The notes below the pieces were generated by a model, which saw only the letters and a list, made by a program, of their open reading frames with translations, ran no database searches and had not been told where the DNA came from. A stretch of 18,628 bases of DNA, from positions 1 through 18,628 of the forward strand of contig DIGA01000118.1 of NCBI GenBank assembly GCA_002419365.1, read 5' to 3'. The DNA comes from Mageeibacillus sp. UBA5734. GTDB lineage: Bacteria > Bacillota > Clostridia > Saccharofermentanales > UBA5734. How positions within the stretch are numbered: the stretch's first letter is position 1; each line of letters opens with the position of its first letter. Made by a program: the position numbers and the translations under genes. Positions 13,586-18,628 of this stretch are shown here, in pieces.

Positions 13586-15598
13586 ATGGAGAAAAAAATC
13601 ATCATTCTCGGCGGCGGCTATGCCGGCGTTCTAACGGCCAAAAAATTGGCCAGACGGTTCAAAACGGATGACAGCGTCCAGATCACCCTGATCGACAAGA
13701 ACCGCTACCACACCATGATGACGGAGTTGCATGAAGTGGCGGCGAATCGGGTCGACGAGGACAGCATCCGCATCAGCCTGCGCAAGATTTTCGCCGGCCG
13801 CAAGGTCGAAGTTATCACCGACAAGATCAGCGCGATCGACTATGAGAAGCAGACCTTGACCGGCGAACTGGGTGTCTACCCTTATGATTACCTGGTCATG
13901 GCTGCTGGTTCGCAGCCTGCTTACTACGGCATCCCTGGCGCCGAGCAATACAGCTACAAGCTCTGGTCCTATAATGATGCGATGCGCCTGCGCGCTCACA
14001 CCACCAAGGTGTTCGAAAAAGCCATGAATGAGACCGATCCGGTCGAGAAGCAGCGCCTTCTGACCTTCTATGTGGCTGGCGCTGGTTTCACCGGTGTCGA
14101 AATGGCTGGCGAACTGGCGGAATGGTGTGATTCCCTGGCAGAACAGTTTGAAGTTGAGCGGGACGAAGTCCGCATCATCGAGGTCGACATGCTCGACCGT
14201 GTGGTACCAACCCTGACACCTGAGTTGTCCGCAAAAGCCCAGCGTCGTCTCGAGAAGATGGGCGTCAAGGTCATTCTCAAGGCCGGTATCAATGAAATCG
14301 GCGATGGCTACATCATCTACAAAAAAGATGATCAAGTCATCCGTGATGAAACCCGAACTGTCATCTGGACTGCAGGCACCGAAGGCGCCCAGATCAACAA
14401 AGATTCCACTGCCCTGAAGCAAGGAGGCCGCAGCCGCCTGGTCGCTGATGCCTATCTGCGCGCTGAAGGCAAAAAGAATGTCTACATCGTCGGCGACAGC
14501 ATGTTCTACATTCCGGAAGGTTCCAAGGCACCCGTACCTCAGATGGTTGAGAACTGCGAGCATTCGGCTTCGGAAGTCGCCCATAACCTGGCTGTAGAGA
14601 TCACTGGCCAGGGTGAGATGAAAGCCTATCATCCGTCGTTCCATGGTGTCATGGTCTGCATCGGCGGCCGCTACGGCCTGGCCCTGGTCGGCGGCGACAA
14701 GAAGAAATTCGCTCTGCCTTCCTTCTTTGCCATGTTTGTCAAGCATTTCATCAACATTGTCTATTTCACCCAGGTCCTCGGCTGGAACAAGGTTTTCAGC
14801 TACCTGCGCCATGAGTTCTTCACGATCCGCAAAAAGCGCAGCTTTGTCGGCGGCCATTTCTCCAACCGCACACCCAGCTTCATGCTTCTCCCGCTGCGCC
14901 TGCTCCTGGGTGGCACCTGGTTGTTTGAAGCAGTTGTGAAAATCCAGGAAGGCTGGATGAACACACCCAAGCTGACTGGCTTCTTCTCCGGTGCAGCTGG
15001 CGTCTTTGAAAGAGCGATCCAGGGCGCCAATTATGTCCCGGATGCCGCGGCTGGTGCCACTGGGGATGCGGCCTATGCTGCCACCGACGCTGTAGCCAGC
15101 GCTTCAACCGCTGTCACCGAGACCGCCGGCGCTGTCGCTGAAGCCGTCTGGGACAAAGCCCTGGTCAACTGGGATCTCTTTGGCCTGATCCAGGTCGAAT
15201 TGATCAAGATCGCCAATGCATCGAGCAGCCTGATCGGTTATGCCCTGCGTTTCCCGAATGTGGTCACAGAGTGGATGAAGTCCAACGTCATCCTCGTCTC
15301 TGAAGGCAGCATGCTGTTCTTCCAGAACATGATCGTCGTCTCCGAGATCCTGATCGGCCTGGCTCTGATCGGTGGTCTGTTCACGTTCCTCGCCTCGGCC
15401 TACTCCCTGGTTCTTCTCGTGATGTTCCTGATGACCACCGGCCTTTACCTCGGTCAATGGTGGATGGTCGCTGCCGGCCTGGCGGTCCTGTTCGGCGGCG
15501 GATCCGTCTTCGGCCTGGACTATTATGCCTTGCCCTGGCTCAAAAAGGCCTGGAAAAAAATCCCTTGGGTGAAGAAGAGCTACTTGTACAATGACTGA
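13586..15598 (+). CDS. ndh2: Type II NADH dehydrogenase with C-terminal membrane extension (Ndh2-like)
   Basis: A 670-residue flavoprotein that oxidises NADH and reduces membrane quinone without pumping ions. Residues 1-410 are NDH-2: FAD motif GGGYAG (9-14), NADH motif GAGFTGVEMAGE (165-176), and FAD segment YIVGD (300-304) followed by PQMVENCEHSA. Residues 430-650 form an added membrane domain with about four to five helices, resembling DoxX-type small subunits and the extension seen in Listeria Ndh2. It is split by an Ala/Thr-rich stretch (485-521). Usual NDH-2 proteins are about 400-450 residues. TTGGAGG lies 6 bp before ATG. It overlaps the downstream prenyl synthase by 8 bp, and together with MenA this gives an electron input plus dedicated quinone synthesis. 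Confidence 0.88.
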   Translation: MEKKIIILGGGYAGVLTAKKLARRFKTDDSVQITLIDKNRYHTMMTELHEVAANRVDEDSIRISLRKIFAGRKVEVITDKISAIDYEKQTLTGELGVYPYDYLVMAAGSQPAYYGIPGAEQYSYKLWSYNDAMRLRAHTTKVFEKAMNETDPVEKQRLLTFYVAGAGFTGVEMAGELAEWCDSLAEQFEVERDEVRIIEVDMLDRVVPTLTPELSAKAQRRLEKMGVKVILKAGINEIGDGYIIYKKDDQVIRDETRTVIWTAGTEGAQINKDSTALKQGGRSRLVADAYLRAEGKKNVYIVGDSMFYIPEGSKAPVPQMVENCEHSASEVAHNLAVEITGQGEMKAYHPSFHGVMVCIGGRYGLALVGGDKKKFALPSFFAMFVKHFINIVYFTQVLGWNKVFSYLRHEFFTIRKKRSFVGGHFSNRTPSFMLLPLRLLLGGTWLFEAVVKIQEGWMNTPKLTGFFSGAAGVFERAIQGANYVPDAAAGATGDAAYAATDAVASASTAVTETAGAVAEAVWDKALVNWDLFGLIQVELIKIANASSSLIGYALRFPNVVTEWMKSNVILVSEGSMLFFQNMIVVSEILIGLALIGGLFTFLASAYSLVLLVMFLMTTGLYLGQWWMVAAGLAVLFGGGSVFGLDYYALPWLKKAWKKIPWVKKSYLYND

Positions 15599-16583
15599 TA
15601 TCCAATCATGCCAGAGCGGGTCTGCCCAGGATCGGATTGATCTTGGGCAGGCCCGCCTTTTGGTCAAAGAACGCATCCAGTCGATCCTGCATCGATCTGA
15701 TCGCACGGTCCGCGACGTCATGCAACATCTGGCCGGCAGTGATGGCAAGGCTTTCCGGGCTTATCTGCTTTTAGCCGCCTCTGCCGACGAGGCTGGCCTG
15801 GTTCCTGCATGCGCCATCGATGCGGCTGCCGCAGTGGAGCTGCTGCATCTGGCAACCTTGGTCCATGACGATATTCTCGACGATGCCCCCTTGCGCCGGG
15901 GCAAGGCCAGCGTGCACAGCCTGTTTGGCAAAAAAACAGCTGTGCTCAGTGGTGACTACTTGTTCAGCCTGGCGCTGACGCTGATCGCAGGGATCGCCGA
16001 AACCCATGCTTTGCGCTACAGTGAATTTTCCCGCGCCATTGCCCAGATCTGCATGGGTGAGCTCAGCCAGCATCGCCACAACCGGGATGTTGACCTCTCT
16101 GTGTTCAGCTATCTGCGGATCATTTCCGGCAAAACCGCGGTCTTGTTTGCCCTGGCCATGTATGCTGGATCAATCCTGGGCGGACATTCCGAGACCCAGT
16201 CGCGCCGGCTGAGCCGCTTTGGTTTTTGCATCGGCATGCATTTCCAGCTGGCCGATGATTGCCTCGATTACGAGGTCTCGACCCAGACCATGAAAAAGCA
16301 GACCGCCAAGGACCTGGCGGAAGGGGTTGTGACACTGCCTCTCATTTTCGCCTTGGCTGAAAAACCAGCCTTGCGCGATCTGGTCCGCGGCACTGATCTG
16401 GATCCTATGGAAATTGCTGCGATCAGCAAAGAACTTGTCGCTGCAGGGTATGTCGGCCGCGCTCGCCGCGTAGCACAGCGCTACATCGACAAAGCCCGTT
16501 CCATCCTCGAGTCTGTCGATGGCCAGTCCCGCCGCCAGCTTTTGGGTGAAATCCTCGATTCCATTGCCGTACGCAGGTATTGA
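15591..16583 (+). CDS. Polyprenyl diphosphate synthase (HepT/DmkB-like)
   Basis: A 330-residue all-trans isoprenyl diphosphate synthase making the quinone side chain. First aspartate motif LVHDDILDDAPLRRG (DDILD, 93-97), GKT (180-182), second motif LADDCLDY (DDCLD, 222-226) and an MKKQTAKDLAEG segment. The early GGKRLRP motif is reduced to DGKAFRAYL, so substrate handling may differ. Chain length cannot be read with certainty. ATG lies within the last codons of the NDH-2 gene (8-bp overlap), so it is translationally coupled, with only a weak own ribosome site. Confidence 0.88.
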   Translation: MTDIQSCQSGSAQDRIDLGQARLLVKERIQSILHRSDRTVRDVMQHLAGSDGKAFRAYLLLAASADEAGLVPACAIDAAAAVELLHLATLVHDDILDDAPLRRGKASVHSLFGKKTAVLSGDYLFSLALTLIAGIAETHALRYSEFSRAIAQICMGELSQHRHNRDVDLSVFSYLRIISGKTAVLFALAMYAGSILGGHSETQSRRLSRFGFCIGMHFQLADDCLDYEVSTQTMKKQTAKDLAEGVVTLPLIFALAEKPALRDLVRGTDLDPMEIAAISKELVAAGYVGRARRVAQRYIDKARSILESVDGQSRRQLLGEILDSIAVRRY

Positions 16584-16634
16584 TCCTGCCTGCTCATCGA
16601 ATCGATAAGCACTGATGCTCACAAAGGATAACAG

Positions 16635-17534
16635 ATGCTCAACCGTTTTTTCAGCTTTGTCGAAATCCGGACCAAACTTGCCAGCCTTTTTCCATTTCTG
16701 CTCGGGCTGGCTTTTGTCTATAGCCGCTACCAGACGATCAACTGGATCCTGACAGGCGTGTTTTTTGCCAGCATGCTCGTGTTCGATATGGCGACGACTG
16801 CCTTGAACAATTTCATCGATACGCGCAGCAATGGCCAACCGCTGCCTTTTGCGCGCCGGACAGCACTTCTGATTCTAGTCACCCTGCTTATCCTGGCGAC
16901 TGCGCTGGGCCTGGTTCTGGCATTCTCGACCGACTTGACCATTCTGCTGGCCGGGTCAGCCTGTTTCGCCGTGGGCATTTTCTACACCTTCGGCCCAGCC
17001 CCGATCTCGCGCATGCCACTGGGCGAGCTTTTCTCTGGCTTGTTCATGGGATTTTTCATCCCTTTCCTCGTTGCCCAGATCAATGCCCCGTCCGGCAGTC
17101 TGGTGTTCATCCAGCTGGACAGGCAACTGTTCAATCTGGCCCTGCGCTGGCCGGAACTGCTGAAATTGTTCCTGGTGACAGTCACCCCGGTTGCCACGAT
17201 TGCCAACATCATGCTCGCCAACAACATCTGCGATCTTGAACATGACCGCACAGTCAGCCGCCTGACGTTGCCGCACTACATCGGGGTGCCAGCTGCCCTG
17301 AATGTCTTTGCCGGACTCTATTACGCTTCGATCATAAGCTGGATCGCACTCGCAGCCCTTGGCCTGGTGACCCCCTGGATTCTGATAGCCCTCCTGGTTG
17401 TCCTTCCAGTCGGAAAAAATATCCGGCAATTCCGCCAGCTCCAGACCAAAAAAGACACCTTTGCCGTGAGCATCCAGAACTTTCTTCTCCTGATGCTGCC
17501 ACTGGTTGTAGCAACGGCACTGACTCAGATGTAA
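16635..17534 (+). CDS. menA: UbiA-type prenyltransferase, MenA/DmkA-like
   Basis: A 299-residue membrane enzyme that attaches the polyprenyl chain to 1,4-dihydroxy-2-naphthoate to give demethylmenaquinone. Two metal-diphosphate motifs: NNFIDTRSN (58-66) and NNICDLEHD (196-204), the latter being the MenA form. About eight hydrophobic segments. AAAGGAT lies 8 bp before ATG. It is last in the three-gene module, 51 bp behind the prenyl synthase. No MenG methyltransferase or naphthoate genes are present, so the product may stay demethylated or the precursor come from elsewhere. It overlaps ndk by 10 bp tail to tail. Confidence 0.88.
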   Translation: MLNRFFSFVEIRTKLASLFPFLLGLAFVYSRYQTINWILTGVFFASMLVFDMATTALNNFIDTRSNGQPLPFARRTALLILVTLLILATALGLVLAFSTDLTILLAGSACFAVGIFYTFGPAPISRMPLGELFSGLFMGFFIPFLVAQINAPSGSLVFIQLDRQLFNLALRWPELLKLFLVTVTPVATIANIMLANNICDLEHDRTVSRLTLPHYIGVPAALNVFAGLYYASIISWIALAALGLVTPWILIALLVVLPVGKNIRQFRQLQTKKDTFAVSIQNFLLLMLPLVVATALTQM

Positions 17535-17962
17535 TTCTTTCCAAACCAGAGTGCGATCTCCCTGGCTGCACTGGCCGCAGAGTCCGACGCGTGGACACTG
17601 TTGCGGCGCGTGTCGAGGGCATACAGCGCCCGGACCGTTCCTGGTGCCGCATTGGCCGGATCGGTTGCACCGTTCAATTCCCTGACGCGAGCGACTGCAT
17701 TGTGTCCCGCCAGGACCAGGGCGACAACCGGATGTTCCGTCAGCCGCTCCAGCAGGCCCTCATAATACGGTTGCCCCAGATGCTCCGCATAATGCTCCGC
17801 TACCCGTTCCCTGGCCGGCCGGAGCATTTTCAACTGTGTGACCTCCAGACCGGCCTTCTCATAATGGGCCAGGATCGCCCCGATCAAGTGACGCTCACAC
17901 GCGTCAGGCTTGATCAGGACCAGGGTTTGTTCAACGGGAACTTCAAGATCGAGGTTGATCAC
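17525..17962 (-). CDS. ndk: Nucleoside diphosphate kinase
   Basis: 145 residues; transfers the gamma-phosphate between nucleoside tri- and diphosphates through phospho-histidine. Signature QTLVLIKPDA (12-21, with K18), catalytic H124 in NSVHASDS, GAT-DP (98-102) and a C-terminal WF. The start is GTG 17962 with AGGAGG seven bases upstream. The length is normal. A 6-bp dyad lies just upstream at 17990-18006. Confidence 0.93.
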   Translation of the reverse strand: MINLDLEVPVEQTLVLIKPDACERHLIGAILAHYEKAGLEVTQLKMLRPARERVAEHYAEHLGQPYYEGLLERLTEHPVVALVLAGHNAVARVRELNGATDPANAAPGTVRALYALDTRRNSVHASDSAASAAREIALWFGKNYI

Positions 17963-17989
17963 GGGCAGGCCTCCTGGGAGTGAAAATAA

Positions 17990-18006
17990 GGTGCAAGATC
18001 TGCACC
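17990..18006. promoter_or_regulatory. Dyad between ndk and the merR remnant
   Basis: GGTGCA-AGATC-TGCACC: perfect 6-bp arms with a 5-bp spacer, 28 bp upstream of the ndk start. It may be an operator, possibly of the lost MerR regulator. Confidence 0.3.
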
Positions 18007-18124
18007 CAGGTCTGGCATGATTTCCAGAAGAAGGGGCACTCTTGGCCGTAGGTCTGGCCGGGATCGTAAAATTTCCGCAAAAACATCACCCCTGGCAAGA
18101 ATCTGATCACGGCACTGGCTCTGC

Positions 18125-18277
18125 CTCATCAAACAACTGTCCTTTGGCGAACGTCACGACACGCACGCTGCGCTATTACGACCAAGTAGGTTTGTTGAAG
18201 CCACGCCGGATCTCGGTCAACGGTTATAGGATCTATGATAGCCAGTCAGTTGACCAGCTGCAACTCATCCTGTTTTA
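18125..18277 (+). pseudogene. MerR-family regulator remnant, frameshifted and truncated
   Basis: LANVTTRTLRYYDQVGLLKP, then SVNGYRIYDSQSVDQLQLILFY, is a clear MerR winged-helix N-terminus (18140-18277). The usual first residues IKQLS are found in a different frame just upstream (from about 18126), so a frameshift lies in TCCTTTGGCG. The protein breaks off after ILFY exactly where the right inverted repeat begins at 18278; the dimerisation helix and effector domain are missing. Insertion of the mobile element most likely truncated it. Confidence 0.75.
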
Positions 18278-18610
18278 TGGCTCTTTGCTTGTTTCCGTGA
18301 AAAGGAATGATGGGATGCACTCAAACCTCCAATAATTGACTGTCCTGGAACCGTGGATGGTCGTTGCATGGTTTCGTGTCAGGACATTCTGAGAATCGCG
18401 ACACTTTCGGAGAAAATGTTTCGTCTTAAGTATCAGACCTGCGATGAGGGGTGGCACTGAATGTGGAAAGTTCCGATTTGGGGGTAGGAGGTGGCGCGAA
18501 GTCTGGCACCCAGGATGGAATGTTCACGAATCGGAGCCAGACGTGTGGCCAAGTCTGGCACTCCATGCGGAATGTTCACGATTTAGGGTCGGTCCACTTT
18601 TTTGGAAAAG
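18278..18610 (+). repeat. Right copy of ~330 bp inverted repeat (mobile-element end)
   Basis: The inverted counterpart of 268-595. It starts TGGCTCTTTGCTT, contains TGTCAGGACATTCTGAGAAT from 18377 with a GACAC at 18399-18403, then the iterons, and the match ends in GGTCCACTTTTTTGG. It is followed by GTGTC-CAGAA-GACAC, a small hairpin at the window edge. No gene is seen from 18278 to 18628; the element's coding part would lie to the right. Confidence 0.75.
18465..18586 (+). repeat. Three iterons at exact 52-bp spacing, right copy
   Basis: GGAAAGTTCCGA at 18465, GGAATGTTCACGA at 18517 and GGAATGTTCACGA at 18569; a weak fourth (AAAATGTTTC) sits at 18413, again 52 bp away. GTCTGGCAC also recurs at 52 bp (18501, 18553), and GCCAGAC/GTCTGGC (18536-18559) forms an inverted pair within one unit. 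Confidence 0.75.
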
Positions 18611-18628
18611 TGTGTCCAGAAGACACAG

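Noticed and set aside
1..18628. CRISPR array, tRNA or rRNA genes
   Set aside because: No regularly spaced short direct repeats other than the 52-bp iterons, and no tRNA cloverleaf or rRNA-like conserved sequence was noticed on either strand.

Overview
The window looks like an accessory stretch of a chromosome from an anaerobic, Clostridia-like Bacillota. This is inferred from the gene families (DUF134 regulator, PadR plus HAAS-type membrane protein, NCS2 permease, membrane-extended NDH-2 with quinone genes, low-molecular-weight thioredoxin reductase), the strong AGGAGG ribosome binding sites and the moderately high GC. It cannot be pinned to a species.

Edges. Both ends carry the same roughly 330 bp sequence in inverted orientation (about 268-595 and 18278-18610). 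Each copy has a transposon-end-like motif and three iterons spaced exactly 52 bp. The elements they belong to run outward past both window ends. The left copy is followed outward by the 3' end of a group II intron (maturase tail, domain V, domain VI; 1-163). The right copy truncates a MerR-family gene remnant. The 17.7 kb between them is therefore bounded by mobile-element ends.

Region 1 (710-1720): a GluQ-RS-like truncated glutamyl-tRNA synthetase.

Region 2 (1787-7294), the most interesting part. On the minus strand, in transcription order, are an ArsM-like SAM methyltransferase, a 35-codon cysteine-rich peptide gene, a radical SAM/SPASM protein fused to a DUF5714 domain, and a thioredoxin-thioredoxin reductase fusion. 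Divergent on the plus strand is a two-gene COG0701 (ArsP-like) permease, with a bidirectional terminator behind it. The layout suggests an undescribed system in which a small thiol peptide is modified by a radical SAM enzyme and/or handles a thiophilic element or organometal(loid), with dedicated redox recycling, methylation and export. The function is inferred; the gene calls are mostly solid.

Region 3 (7358-11594): NCS2 uracil-type permease, PadR regulator with its HAAS-type membrane partner, endonuclease IV and a DUF134 regulator.

Region 4 (11873-17962): a D-alanyl-D-alanine carboxypeptidase, then a three-gene module (NDH-2 with a C-terminal membrane extension, polyprenyl diphosphate synthase, MenA-type prenyltransferase) that matches the Ndh2-DmkB-DmkA core of Listeria-type flavin-based extracellular electron transfer, then a convergent nucleoside diphosphate kinase.
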